A stretch of 33,148 nucleotides of DNA, from contig JAGQSZ010000010.1 in NCBI GenBank assembly GCA_020439285.1, positions 1 to 33,148 on the forward strand. Direction: 5' to 3'. The notes beneath the pieces are model-generated. The model did no database searches, was not told the DNA's origin, and saw nothing but the letters and a program-made list of their open reading frames with translations. The stretch is from Microthrixaceae bacterium (GTDB lineage Bacteria > Actinomycetota > Acidimicrobiia > Acidimicrobiales > Microtrichaceae). Of the stretch, positions 1 through 7,074 are shown in pieces. Position numbers and translations under genes: made by a program. Each line of letters starts with the position of its first letter. Positions within the stretch are counted from its first letter, which is position 1.

Positions 1-2
1 CG

Positions 3-140
3 TTCATCTCGGCCGTTATAGCGATCAAGTGGATGATCTCGTATCTGCAGCGCAACGACCTGTCGATCTTCGGTTGGTACCGGATCGTGATCGGCGGACT
101 AGCAGCCGGACTGGTCATCTCCGGCGCGCTCACGATCTGA
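3..140 (+). CDS. uppP: Undecaprenyl-diphosphatase, C-terminal end (partial)
   Basis: The gene enters from the left edge, and only its last 45 codons and stop are present. The peptide has the form FISAVIAIKWM, a short loop with RNDL, then IFGWYRIVIGG and a final hydrophobic helix. This matches the last two membrane segments of the UppP/BacA family, which recycles the undecaprenyl-phosphate carrier lipid for peptidoglycan synthesis at the cytoplasmic membrane. The catalytic motifs of the family lie upstream of the window and cannot be checked. It converges on the membrane-protein gene at 165-1415. The identification rests on a short but characteristic tail. Confidence 0.78.
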   Translation, partial: FISAVIAIKWMISYLQRNDLSIFGWYRIVIGGLAAGLVISGALTI

Positions 141-164
141 ACTCGCCACAATCAGCGGCCGCCC

Positions 165-1415
165 CTATGCGGCTTCGGACGCGTTGGTTTCGCGACTGAA
201 TCGCATTAACAACACGAACCGGTAGATCATGTCGCCCACCCAGATGACGACACCGATGACCGCCATGGGTTCGAACGCGATCGCCACGCCGAGCGCAGCG
301 ATGTTGCCGCCGATCAGGCTCGCCCACGATCTCGTCAACCGCAGACCCTCGCCAGGCTTGCGTTTACCGGCTGTGATCACCGGTGCGAAGTAGTTGAGCG
401 AGGACGAGACGATCTGGGCGAACCCGCCGACCGCCATCAACACCAACACGTGTTGCAGAGTCGGTTTGTCCCACAGGGCCGAGCAGCCCAACAGGATCAG
501 CGCGACGATCCACCACAGGTATCCGCTCGCTAGTTGCAACAGCCGTGGGCCGGCCCAGTCGAGTTGTTTGCGGCCGACTCTGGGGAACAACCAGATCGAT
601 CCCACCAACACCGCTGCATACGCCCAGGTGCCAACGGCAGCTGTGACGTTGGATCCGATCAGCCAACCCACCAGCGACACCGCCGTCGCAACTGCTGCAC
701 CGGCGATCGCGATCGAGATCCGCTGAGCGGTAGCGACCTTCGCCATCTTCATCCGGGCCTGGGTCGCCAAGAAGTACGGCAGGGTCGACAGGATCACAAT
801 CCCGACGAGCCCCAACGCGTTGGCCGTCAGGTGTATCCCACGGATCGTGTTGTAGTCATCGACCAACCCGCCCGATGCGATCACCGCTCCGAGCGAAACA
901 CCGACGATCCCGAAACACGCAGCGGCCACGTATCCCCAGATCGCCGGCACGTACCTGTCTGTGACGGCACCCTTGCGGATCTTGACGAGGCTGACGATCA
1001 ACAACACCAGCGCCACGATGACACCGGTTCCACCGATCCCAACGAGTGCCTTACCGGCAGAGGAATCCGATCCGAGTTCCCGACCGGTTGCAACACCAAT
1101 TACTCCGATTACAAGTGCTACGCGTTGCGCATCGGCGAGCCGTCGAGCCGGAGCGGGCGACGACGACCAAGTCACCGCAAGCAGTTGTGTCGCCCCGAGG
1201 ATCGCGCTCAGGAACGTTCCGACCATCAACAGGTGCAGCGGGAGCCACAGCCCGGTGTTGTTGTCCAATGGTGCGACCACCATCGCGGCCAACGCGAACA
1301 ACGCAGCCAACACAAATGTCGGGCGAGCCTGGGCGTGCACTTCACTCACTCGTGCAGCGGCACCCTTTGGGCCAGCCGCGGGCTCCTTCGATGCCGGAGT
1401 GTGATCGTTGCTCAT
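165..1415 (-). CDS. Polytopic membrane protein with in-membrane histidines (haem/copper oxidase or NnrS-like)
   Basis: A 416-residue protein with a soluble N-terminus of about 30 residues followed by roughly eleven or twelve hydrophobic segments. Histidines sit inside predicted membrane helices: His61 (LPLHLLMVGTF), His195 (GIHLTANALG) and His322 (LQHVLVLMAVGG). That arrangement recalls haem-binding helices of NnrS and cytochrome oxidase subunit I-like proteins; in actinobacteria such segments also occur beside copper oxidases. No motif fixes a reaction, so the role is inferred. The start ATG lies six bases after a TAGGTT hexamer, so the mRNA is probably leaderless. It is divergent from the dehydrogenase gene at 1516. 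It could equally be a structural membrane protein with no cofactor. Confidence 0.55.
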   Translation of the reverse strand: MSNDHTPASKEPAAGPKGAAARVSEVHAQARPTFVLAALFALAAMVVAPLDNNTGLWLPLHLLMVGTFLSAILGATQLLAVTWSSSPAPARRLADAQRVALVIGVIGVATGRELGSDSSAGKALVGIGGTGVIVALVLLIVSLVKIRKGAVTDRYVPAIWGYVAAACFGIVGVSLGAVIASGGLVDDYNTIRGIHLTANALGLVGIVILSTLPYFLATQARMKMAKVATAQRISIAIAGAAVATAVSLVGWLIGSNVTAAVGTWAYAAVLVGSIWLFPRVGRKQLDWAGPRLLQLASGYLWWIVALILLGCSALWDKPTLQHVLVLMAVGGFAQIVSSSLNYFAPVITAGKRKPGEGLRLTRSWASLIGGNIAALGVAIAFEPMAVIGVVIWVGDMIYRFVLLMRFSRETNASEAA

Positions 1416-1421
1416 CCAATG

Positions 1422-1427
1422 AACCTA
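1422..1427 (-). promoter_or_regulatory. -10 hexamer of a leaderless promoter
   Basis: On the minus strand TAGGTT is followed by six bases (CATTGG) and the ATG at 1415. It fits the TANNNT -10 consensus at the distance expected when transcription starts on the start codon. No Shine-Dalgarno sequence is present. Confidence 0.5.
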
Positions 1428-1515
1428 GACCGCACCGACATGGTCCGAACACGCCTAGTGTGACCCGGGGCAGTCGTCATGACGGCTACCGAGTCGTTTA
1501 CGAAGGGGTCAGTGA

Positions 1516-2352
1516 ATGTCAGATGTGTTGAAGGGCAAGCGTGCCCTTGTCACCGGTGGAGGTAGCGGAATCGGTCTCGGGTCCGCTCTGGCCCTAGCCG
1601 CCGATGGTGCCACGGTCACCTTGATGGGCCGCACCGCAGACAAGTTGAACGCGGCTGCGGAATCGATCCGTTCAACGGTCGCCGGTGCCGAGGTACACAC
1701 TTTCGCAGGCGACGTCTGTAACGAGGCCGACGTCGTGGCAGCAGTCGAAACAGCCGGTGGTGAAGCCGGGCTCGACATCTGTGTCGCAGCCGCGGGTGAC
1801 GGAACCGTCGGACCGATTGCGGTCATGCCGATCGAGGAATGGAACCGTGTACTCGGCGTGTCACTGACAGGCGTGTTCCTGACGATCAAGGCCGCGTCCG
1901 CTTCGATGATGCGCGGCGGTCGTGGCGGCAGCATCGTTGCGATCTCGTCACTCGCCGGCAACCTGACCCACAAGTGGATGGGTCCGTACTGTGTCGCCAA
2001 GGCAGGCGTCGACATGCTCGTCAAGGTCTCCGCCGATGAGATGGGCGTCGCCGAAATTCGCGTCAACGCCGTGGCCCCCGGGATCATCGAAACCGACCTG
2101 GTCGCGATGGTCACCCCCGACACCTCCGTCGGGCAGAGCTACCTGCGTGAATCGCCGTTGAGCCGCTTCGGTCAGGTCGAACACGTCGCCCCACTCGTGC
2201 GGTTCCTCGCGGGTCCCGAATCGGCACACATCACCGGTGCGATCGTCCCAGTCGACGGTGGACAGCACCTGCGTGCCGGGCCCGACTACGAAGAGTTCGC
2301 CCGGATGCTCTATGGCGAAGCCGTCGACGGGAAGCTTCCAGCACCCGAGTGA
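1516..2352 (+). CDS. Short-chain dehydrogenase/reductase (SDR)
   Basis: A 278-residue classical SDR of usual family length. It has the NAD(P)-binding TGGGSGIG at residues 13-20, a GDV acidic/adenine-pocket motif near 65-67, an AAAG in place of the usual NNAG near 91-94, the catalytic Ser144/145 (ISS) and the Tyr158-x3-Lys162 pair (YCVAK). The PG motif (VAPG near 186-189) and the C-terminal GGQ also fit. The substrate cannot be told. Arg39 after the second strand (MGRT) suggests NADP preference, an inference. The ATG is preceded by GAAGGGG about seven bases upstream, so this gene is leadered, unlike several neighbours. It ends 21 bases before the convergent exporter gene. Confidence 0.88.
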   Translation: MSDVLKGKRALVTGGGSGIGLGSALALAADGATVTLMGRTADKLNAAAESIRSTVAGAEVHTFAGDVCNEADVVAAVETAGGEAGLDICVAAAGDGTVGPIAVMPIEEWNRVLGVSLTGVFLTIKAASASMMRGGRGGSIVAISSLAGNLTHKWMGPYCVAKAGVDMLVKVSADEMGVAEIRVNAVAPGIIETDLVAMVTPDTSVGQSYLRESPLSRFGQVEHVAPLVRFLAGPESAHITGAIVPVDGGQHLRAGPDYEEFARMLYGEAVDGKLPAPE

Positions 2353-2373
2353 GGTCGCGCTGTCCGGAGTCGA

Positions 2374-3114
2374 TCAGAAGATCACTTGGGCGAGCAGCGA
2401 CACCGCAGAGAACGTCAGAACTCCAAGCACCAGATAGCTGAACGTGTTTCCCGCTATCCGGCTCCGCAGTCGCGTCCCGATCGGGATCACCACTGACACG
2501 GTGACACCGGCGCACACCATGGCGACGGCCCGGTCGGACGTCATCTGTCCCTGCCCCAACAAAATGACCAACTGCACGAAACCGGTGACACCGAAGATGA
2601 ACGTCACCGAGTGGATGTAGGCGCGCATCGGCAGGCGGTATCCGTGCATCCACGCTCCGACCACTGGTCCTGACACGCCGATCGAACCCTGCATGCAACC
2701 TGCGATAAAACCGGCGACCGGTGACCACTTGTGGGTGGTCGAAGCATCAAGTTGCAGCGTCGGATTCCGCAGGAACTGAACGACGAAAGCGACGATCATC
2801 GCTGCGAGCAACACCATCAAAGGATCGTTGGGCAACCGGACCAACGCGATCGTTCCGATGACAGCGCCGACCGTCCCCCAACCCACCAACCGGCCCAAGT
2901 CACGGGATTCTGCGCGGCCGTCACGGCTCTCCCAACACATGTAGACGTTCGCAGCCAAGTTGGGAATGGCGACCACCACTACGGCGTCGGGCACGCCCGC
3001 GACCAGGGCGATCAACGGGACGCTGATCACCGGGTAGCCCATGCCGGTCACGCTCTTGACCGTCGCGCCCGCAGCGGATGCGAGGATCACCACCAAAAGT
3101 TGGGTCGAAGTCAT
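2374..3114 (-). CDS. TauE/SafE family membrane exporter
   Basis: About 246 residues from the ATG, almost entirely hydrophobic, with seven or eight membrane segments. The glycine-rich first helix (AAGATVKSVTGMGYPVISVP) and the internally repeated second half (AGFIAGCMQGSIGVSGPVVG) are typical of the TauE/SafE family, which exports sulfite, sulfoacetate and related organic anions. The substrate here is unknown. A TTG start at 3129, immediately after the upstream stop codon, is also possible and would add five residues; neither start has a clear ribosome site, so translational coupling to the PASTA gene at 3130-3933 is likely. The two genes probably form an operon. Confidence 0.8.
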   Translation of the reverse strand: MTSTQLLVVILASAAGATVKSVTGMGYPVISVPLIALVAGVPDAVVVVAIPNLAANVYMCWESRDGRAESRDLGRLVGWGTVGAVIGTIALVRLPNDPLMVLLAAMIVAFVVQFLRNPTLQLDASTTHKWSPVAGFIAGCMQGSIGVSGPVVGAWMHGYRLPMRAYIHSVTFIFGVTGFVQLVILLGQGQMTSDRAVAMVCAGVTVSVVIPIGTRLRSRIAGNTFSYLVLGVLTFSAVSLLAQVIF

Positions 3115-3129
3115 CGGGACTGGCTTCAA

Positions 3130-3933
3130 TCAACAGGGGTTGGGTTCGTCGGTCTTCACCACACCCAGATTCGCTTCGCCCTCGCCAATCGGGGAGCCCG
3201 GCGCCGGGTCCTGGGACACGACGATCCAGTTTGAATCGATTATCTGGAGTCGACCGGCCCCCGTCGCGTCGAAGCTGCGTGAATAGAACACTCCCGCGGC
3301 TTGGATCGCGTTCTGGGCCTTCTGGAGGTTCATGCACACCACATCTGGCATCAGCTTTCGTTCCACCTCAGTGGTGGGTGGCGGTGGTACCAGAGTCGTC
3401 GGCGGAGTGACCGTGGTCGACGGTTGTGTAGACGTGCTCGAAGTGCTTGTGGATGACTCTGTTGATAACTCGGTCGTCGACGTGGACAACTCCGTGGTGG
3501 AGGTGAGTTCTGACGAGGTCGAGGTCATCGCCGTGTCATCAGTCGCGGATCGGTTGGAGGATCCGACGAGATAGGCGACGAGGATTCCGGCTAGGAATGC
3601 GATCACCACGGCAGCCCCGGCAATCTTGATGACTGTCTTGTCGCGTCCACCTTCGGGCGCCGGCTGGGGAGCCGGCGGCACCGGGTTGATCATCGTCGGC
3701 GGATTCGGCGACACCGGGTTGAACGGCGGTGGCGTCGGCGGCTGACCTGTTGGTCCCTGAGCTGTGGGGGAGCCTGTGGATAGCCCTGTGGACGGAGTGG
3801 GTACCTCCTGGGTCAGCGCATCGTGTCCGACATCAGGTTCGCTGGGTCGGCGCGCGTCGGGATGAAGTTCCGGTGCGTACCACTTACTGTCGCTAGCGAG
3901 CCACCAACCTTGGCCCATCGGCTGATCACTCAA
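3130..3933 (-). CDS. Single-pass membrane protein with N-terminal GWWLASD motif and C-terminal PASTA-like domain
   Basis: A 267-residue protein in four parts. Residues 7-25 carry the GQGWWLASDSKWYAPELHP motif. A proline/threonine-rich linker follows to about residue 98. One membrane helix spans about 103-123. Outside lies a Ser/Thr-rich stalk (about 130-190) and a terminal domain from about 192 with PDVVCMNLQKAQNAIQAAG and SQDPAPGSPIGEG, the pattern of PASTA domains that bind cell-wall fragments. Two cysteines (199 and 267) could form a disulfide. The start shown is TTG; an ATG at 3918 would remove five residues but keep the motif. The role is probably cell-envelope sensing or anchoring. The N-terminal motif recurs in the NERD protein at 27165-28379. 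Confidence 0.72.
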   Translation of the reverse strand: MSDQPMGQGWWLASDSKWYAPELHPDARRPSEPDVGHDALTQEVPTPSTGLSTGSPTAQGPTGQPPTPPPFNPVSPNPPTMINPVPPAPQPAPEGGRDKTVIKIAGAAVVIAFLAGILVAYLVGSSNRSATDDTAMTSTSSELTSTTELSTSTTELSTESSTSTSSTSTQPSTTVTPPTTLVPPPPTTEVERKLMPDVVCMNLQKAQNAIQAAGVFYSRSFDATGAGRLQIIDSNWIVVSQDPAPGSPIGEGEANLGVVKTDEPNPC

Positions 3934-4034
3934 TGTGTTGCCTGTTTCCTCATCAGAGTCGGAAACCAGAAGTTACCGCCTCCAACAGAACTGTTCCGAG
4001 TGAGGGACCTATGGGCTGAGGGTGGACGGAGTCC

Positions 4035-4598
4035 TCAGTCGTCGTGGAAAACGTCGGTTTCGGACTTGTGCCAGACCGGGTGATCGCCAGCGGTCTCGAC
4101 GTTGAACCCGTAGTCGAACACGAGGCTCCCGCCGAAGGTCGCGCCTATCGCCACAACGAGCGCAATCAACACCGACAACACAGTGATCGCGACAGGTGTG
4201 TAGACCCGGTCGCTGTAGATGCTCCAGCGCCAAGCCGTGTTCGCGATCGCCGCCAGAGTCACCACGATCATCATCACGGCGTGAGTGTTGATCGTCCTCC
4301 ACGCCTGCGTGCCTGGTTCCGAAGAAGTCTGACGGTCGACCAGACCGGTGAGTGCAGTGGGGACCGACACGATCACCCCGGCCGCGAACAGGAAGGTTCC
4401 TGCGTGCCACAGCATCTCGGTCCAAGCGTGGCCTTCGCCTCCGATCAACGACAGAACATCGAAGACAGCGCCCAACACGTAGGCGCCAATGGGGATATCA
4501 GTGAGCGGCGGATGTGTGGGCTTGCCGGACCAACCCCGAAGTCCCTTGAACTTACGACCCTTGAGCGTGAGAACCGGCTTGACCGTGAAGAACCTCAT
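4035..4598 (-). CDS. DUF2231 family membrane protein
   Basis: A 187-residue protein with about four membrane helices. The start of the domain reads KPTHPPLTDIPIGAYVLG (about residues 26-43), the signature of DUF2231, and further histidines lie in or next to helices (WHAGTF and NTHAVMM), a layout that may hold a redox cofactor. The function of the family is not established. The ATG follows CAGGAG with about five bases between them, a clear ribosome site. It is a single gene: 101 bases separate it from the PASTA gene start and about 200 from the divergent toxin-antitoxin operon. The C-terminus is short and hydrophilic. Confidence 0.75.
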   Translation of the reverse strand: MRFFTVKPVLTLKGRKFKGLRGWSGKPTHPPLTDIPIGAYVLGAVFDVLSLIGGEGHAWTEMLWHAGTFLFAAGVIVSVPTALTGLVDRQTSSEPGTQAWRTINTHAVMMIVVTLAAIANTAWRWSIYSDRVYTPVAITVLSVLIALVVAIGATFGGSLVFDYGFNVETAGDHPVWHKSETDVFHDD

Positions 4599-4765
4599 AT
4601 TTGCTCCTGATTGTTGTGCCTCGAGAAATGGGCCCGTATTCGCTATCTACCCCAGGAGCAGGGAATAGATGACAGGGCTCTTTCGAGCGAGCCGCTGTGC
4701 GCGCCTTTGGAGGCGTGACCCCAGTGTTTGTTCGGACTTGGGATCTGGCCCAAGGAGCCCTCCAT

Positions 4766-4800
4766 TACGTACTTAAATACGTACACATTTAAGGTATTAT
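4766..4800 (+). promoter_or_regulatory. Operator palindrome and leaderless promoter of the toxin-antitoxin operon
   Basis: TACGTACTTAAATACGTA at 4766-4783 is a near-perfect palindrome with TACGTA arms. TATTAT at 4795-4800 is followed by six bases and the antitoxin ATG at 4807, so the message is probably leaderless. The palindrome covers the -35 position, as expected for repression by the antitoxin-toxin complex. A small hairpin (CTTGGG/CCCAAG, 4737-4754) lies just upstream. Confidence 0.55.
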
Positions 4801-4806
4801 TCTTCC

Positions 4807-5106
4807 ATGTCCATCACTCGACCAAGGACCGTGCTTCCGACTACCGAAGCGAGGGCGAAGCTCTCTCAGATCGTCGCGGCATTCGAACGCGATGGCGTGG
4901 ACGCTGAGCCGGTAACTTTCGGGAGCCACCGGAACCCCCAGGGTGTGATCATCGGCTGGGATCTGTGGCTCGAGATCCTCCCCGCCATAGAAAACCGCCT
5001 CGATGCTGCCGAAACTCGACGCAGGCTCGACCGGGATACGGGGACACGCCTTAGTTTCGATGATGCCGCTCGAGCATTGGATCGTGACCCTGCCGACTAC
5101 CGCTAA
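4807..5106 (+). CDS. Type II antitoxin, Phd/YefM-like
   Basis: A 99-residue protein. The N-terminus (TVLPTTEARAKLSQIVAAFERDG) has the Phd/YefM pattern in which a short strand and helix form the DNA-binding dimer, and VIIGWDLWLEI corresponds to the strand and helix that follow. The acidic tail (LSFDDAARALDRDPADYR) would wrap and neutralise the toxin. The ATG lies six bases after TATTAT. The toxin gene begins nine bases after the stop, so the two are co-transcribed. The pair lies just left of the insertion element and tRNA-Ser gene, a common position for acquired modules. The exact antitoxin subfamily is uncertain. Confidence 0.75.
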   Translation: MSITRPRTVLPTTEARAKLSQIVAAFERDGVDAEPVTFGSHRNPQGVIIGWDLWLEILPAIENRLDAAETRRRLDRDTGTRLSFDDAARALDRDPADYR

Positions 5107-5115
5107 CCCCACGCG

Positions 5116-5448
5116 GTGAGCCGCCGCAGCTACCACCGAGTACTTCTGCCCGAGGTGCTCGACGACATTCGCGCTCTCGCAATGTTCGACGAGGCGCTGA
5201 TAGACGTACCGCTCCAGACCATTACGGACCTTGCCAACCACGCCAAGGTCGGCAAGGCGCTCGGAGAACGTCACGTTTCGGGTGATCTGACCGGCTGTCT
5301 GCGGATCAGATTCGATGTCCCGGGTATCCGACCGGAGCGCTTTCGGGTCGTCTACCGCCTCGCTCCCAACGAGACTATTCCCGACACGATCGAGGTCATC
5401 TCGGTCGGTCCTCGTGGCGGCCATGCTGCCTATCGGGCTGCTGCTTAG
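5116..5448 (+). CDS. Type II toxin, RelE/ParE-like
   Basis: A 110-residue basic protein starting with GTG, nine bases after the antitoxin. The centre (LANHAKVGKALGERHVSGDLTGCLRIRF) and the end (FRVVYRLAPNE...IEVISVGPRGGHAAYRAA) have the strand order and the terminal GxRxxxAxY form of RelE-superfamily toxins. These either cleave mRNA on the ribosome or inhibit gyrase, and the two cannot be separated from the sequence. Its length is usual for the family and the frame is intact, so the module may be active. Confidence 0.75.
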   Translation: MSRRSYHRVLLPEVLDDIRALAMFDEALIDVPLQTITDLANHAKVGKALGERHVSGDLTGCLRIRFDVPGIRPERFRVVYRLAPNETIPDTIEVISVGPRGGHAAYRAAA

Positions 5449-5614
5449 CGTCTCGGGGCTGACTGAGCGGAAAGCGGCTGAGGATTGGTGTCGATTATCC
5501 GAGCGGAGCAGATCTGAGCAACGCCCAAACTCAAAGAGGAACTGCCCCAGAAGCAGACGGATCCCTCGCATCCTGCTGGTTCACTACCGCCATCAAGCTG
5601 TTGAGAACCAACAG

Positions 5615-5656
5615 GTTCCCGGCACTTCCTGATCTAGCGGGGAAGTACCGGGAACC
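5615..5656 (-). terminator. Strong hairpin, probably the displaced terminator of tRNA-Ser
   Basis: GGTTCCCGG-c-ACTTCC (5615-5630) pairs with GGAAGT-a-CCGGGAACC (5641-5656), giving 15 paired bases with one mismatch and a ten-base loop. There is no clear T-run. It ends five bases from the copy of the tRNA 3' end at 5661-5675. Before the insertion element arrived it would therefore have stood directly downstream of tRNA-Ser on the minus strand. Confidence 0.5.
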
Positions 5657-5660
5657 CGAT

Positions 5661-5675
5661 CGGCGGAGAGTGTGG
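5661..5675. repeat. 15-bp direct repeat, left copy (target-site duplication)
   Basis: CGGCGGAGAGTGTGG is identical to 6975-6989, the 3' end of the tRNA-Ser gene. The two copies directly abut the terminal inverted repeats of the insertion element. Confidence 0.85.
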
Positions 5676-5723
5676 TGTGTTGTTTCAGGACATAGGAAAC
5701 GGGTGTCGCGCGTCATTGGAAAC
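5676..5723. repeat. Left end of the IS with two tandem transposase-site motifs
   Basis: The left terminus holds TGTTTCAGGACATAGGAAAC (5681-5700) and, 23 bases on, TGTCGCGCGTCATTGGAAAC (5704-5723). The second, inner motif matches the right end 18/20, while the outer one matches it 14/20. The flanking 15-bp duplication abuts the outer motif. Confidence 0.65.
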
Positions 5724-5745
5724 TGTGGCGGTCCGATAGTTCTGG

Positions 5746-6939
5746 GTGTCGAAGAACCGGTTGATCATTACTGCTGTCGTTATCGAGGGGCGTTCCCAGG
5801 CCGAGGTCGCGCGTGACTACAACGTTTCCAAGGGGTGGGTCTCCAAACTCGTTGCCCGTTACCGAGCGGAGGGCGACACAGCGTTCGAGGCGCGTTCACG
5901 AAAGCCGAGGTCGTCACCGAACGCGTTGGCTGTTGAGACTGTCGATCTGATCGTTGGTATTCGTGAGACACTGACCCGACAGGGTCTCGATGCTGGCGCA
6001 GCGACGATCGCCTGGCACTTGGAACACCATCACCAGATCAAGGTGTCGACAGCGACGATCTGGCGGCACCTCAAAGCCGCTGGCCTGGTGGTCCCGGAAC
6101 CGAAGAAGAAACCCAGGAGCTCCTACATCCGTTTCGAAGCCGAACTACCCAATGAGTGTTGGCAATCGGATTTCACGCATTGGGCTCTCGCTGATGGCAC
6201 CGATATCGAGATCATCGCCTGGATCGATGACCATTCCCGTTACGCACTCTCAGTCACAGCGCACCGGCCTGTCACCGGGCCAGTCGTGGTCGCTACGTTC
6301 ACCGAAAACACCGTCAAACATGGGGTTCCGGCGTCAACACTGACTGATAACGGTCTCGTGTACACAGCCCGTTTCGCCGGCGGGAAAGGCGGACGTAACG
6401 CATTCGAGAAACTCCTCGCACGTCTCGGGGTGGTTCAGAAGAATTCTGCGCCGAACCATCCCACGACATGCGGGAAAGTCGAACGGTTCCACCAGACCCT
6501 CAAGAAATGGCTCACTGGCCAACCCCGAGCATCCACGATCACCGAACTCCAAACACAACTCGATGAATTCATCGGGATCTACAACCACCAACGACCCCAT
6601 CGGTCTCTTCCGAACCGGGCGACACCCGCAACCGTCTATGAAGCCCGACCCAAAGCGATGCCTTCGGGCAAGACACCAGAGCCGCATCACCGTGTGCGAA
6701 CCGACCGCATCGATGACACCGGCAAAGTCACTCTCCGGCACAACGGGCGGCTCCACCACATCGGAATCGGTCGAGCCCACGCCCGAACCCCCGTCCTCCT
6801 ACTCGTCGAAGAGCTCGACATCCACGTAATCAACGCTGCCACAGGGGAACTCCTACGACACCTCACCCTCGACCCCACCCGCAACTACCAGCCCACCGGA
6901 AAACCCCGCAGCCAAAAACGAAGAAACCCCCGAACCTGA
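5746..6939 (+). CDS. IS481 family transposase
   Basis: A 397-residue DDE transposase. A helix-turn-helix lies at about residues 15-45 (RSQAEVARDYNVSKGWVSKL) with a second DNA-binding helix region near 80-115. The rve-type catalytic core follows: Asp142 in QSDFTHW, Asp201 in LTDNG and Glu246 in GKVERFHQTLKKWL. NHQRPHRSL is the usual closing motif of this family. The tail from about residue 300 is rich in basic residues. The GTG start fits the frame; no strong ribosome site is visible. The length and all catalytic residues suggest an active enzyme that excises and inserts the surrounding element. The stop codon lies in the loop of a hairpin at the right end. Confidence 0.9.
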   Translation: MSKNRLIITAVVIEGRSQAEVARDYNVSKGWVSKLVARYRAEGDTAFEARSRKPRSSPNALAVETVDLIVGIRETLTRQGLDAGAATIAWHLEHHHQIKVSTATIWRHLKAAGLVVPEPKKKPRSSYIRFEAELPNECWQSDFTHWALADGTDIEIIAWIDDHSRYALSVTAHRPVTGPVVVATFTENTVKHGVPASTLTDNGLVYTARFAGGKGGRNAFEKLLARLGVVQKNSAPNHPTTCGKVERFHQTLKKWLTGQPRASTITELQTQLDEFIGIYNHQRPHRSLPNRATPATVYEARPKAMPSGKTPEPHHRVRTDRIDDTGKVTLRHNGRLHHIGIGRAHARTPVLLLVEELDIHVINAATGELLRHLTLDPTRNYQPTGKPRSQKRRNPRT

Positions 6940-6954
6940 GGGTTCGAGGGTTTC
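6923..6954. terminator. Bidirectional hairpin at the right end of the IS
   Basis: GAAACCC-c-CGAACC pairs with GGTTCG-a-GGGTTTC around a four-base loop (TGAG) that contains most of the transposase stop codon. It can end the transposase transcript on the plus strand. On the minus strand it lies 24 bases beyond the tRNA-Ser 3' end, where it could replace the terminator that the insertion moved away. Confidence 0.5.
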
Positions 6955-6974
6955 CAATGTCTCGCGACATCACA
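6950..6974. repeat. Right terminal inverted repeat of the IS
   Basis: Read on the minus strand it begins TGTGATGTCGCGAGACATTG and continues GAAAC. It matches 19/25 with the outer left end, and the last 20 bases of the comparison match 18/20 with the inner left motif. Confidence 0.75.
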
Positions 6975-6989
6975 CGGCGGAGAGTGTGG
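6975..6989. repeat. 15-bp direct repeat, right copy (within tRNA-Ser 3' end)
   Basis: The same 15 bases as 5661-5675. They cover three bases beyond the tRNA, the discriminator base, the 3' acceptor strand and the first T-arm bases, which explains why the tRNA remains whole after the insertion. Confidence 0.85.
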
Positions 6990-7064
6990 GATTCGAACCC
7001 ACGGTGGACCAAGGCCCACAACGGTTTTCGAGACCGTCCCATTCGTCCGCTCTGGCAACTCTCC
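6978..7064 (-). tRNA. tRNA-Ser (anticodon CGA)
   Basis: On the minus strand the gene runs GGAGAGT (acceptor), a D-arm with CCAGAGCGGACGAATGG, an anticodon stem ACGGT around CTCGAAA and ACCGT, a long variable arm typical of type II serine tRNAs, GTGGGTTCGAATCCCAC (T-arm) and ACTCTCC plus discriminator G. The loop gives anticodon CGA at 7030-7028, reading UCG serine codons. CCA is not encoded. It begins ten bases after the tadA stop codon, so the two are likely co-transcribed. The 3' end is the insertion site of the IS481-like element. Confidence 0.95.
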
Positions 7065-7074
7065 GTCGGCGAAT

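Larger units (their letters stand above)
5676..6974 (+). mobile_element. IS481-like insertion sequence (1299 bp)
   Basis: The element has 25-bp imperfect terminal inverted repeats (5676-5700 and 6950-6974, 19/25 matching, both beginning TGTG), one transposase gene and a perfect 15-bp flanking duplication. Long and variable duplications are known for the IS481 family. The insertion point is the 3' end of tRNA-Ser, and the right-hand duplicate restores the complete tRNA. The element looks complete, so it may be mobile still. Confidence 0.82.

Noticed and set aside
130-3337. Several long open frames opposite or overlapping the first genes
   Set aside because: They are arginine- and histidine-rich or otherwise low-complexity translations of the other strand of clear genes, without ribosome sites or motifs.
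5661-6989. attL/attR of a tRNA-integrated genomic island
   Set aside because: The repeats abut the inverted repeats of a complete IS481-like element exactly and no integrase gene is present, so a target-site duplication explains them better.
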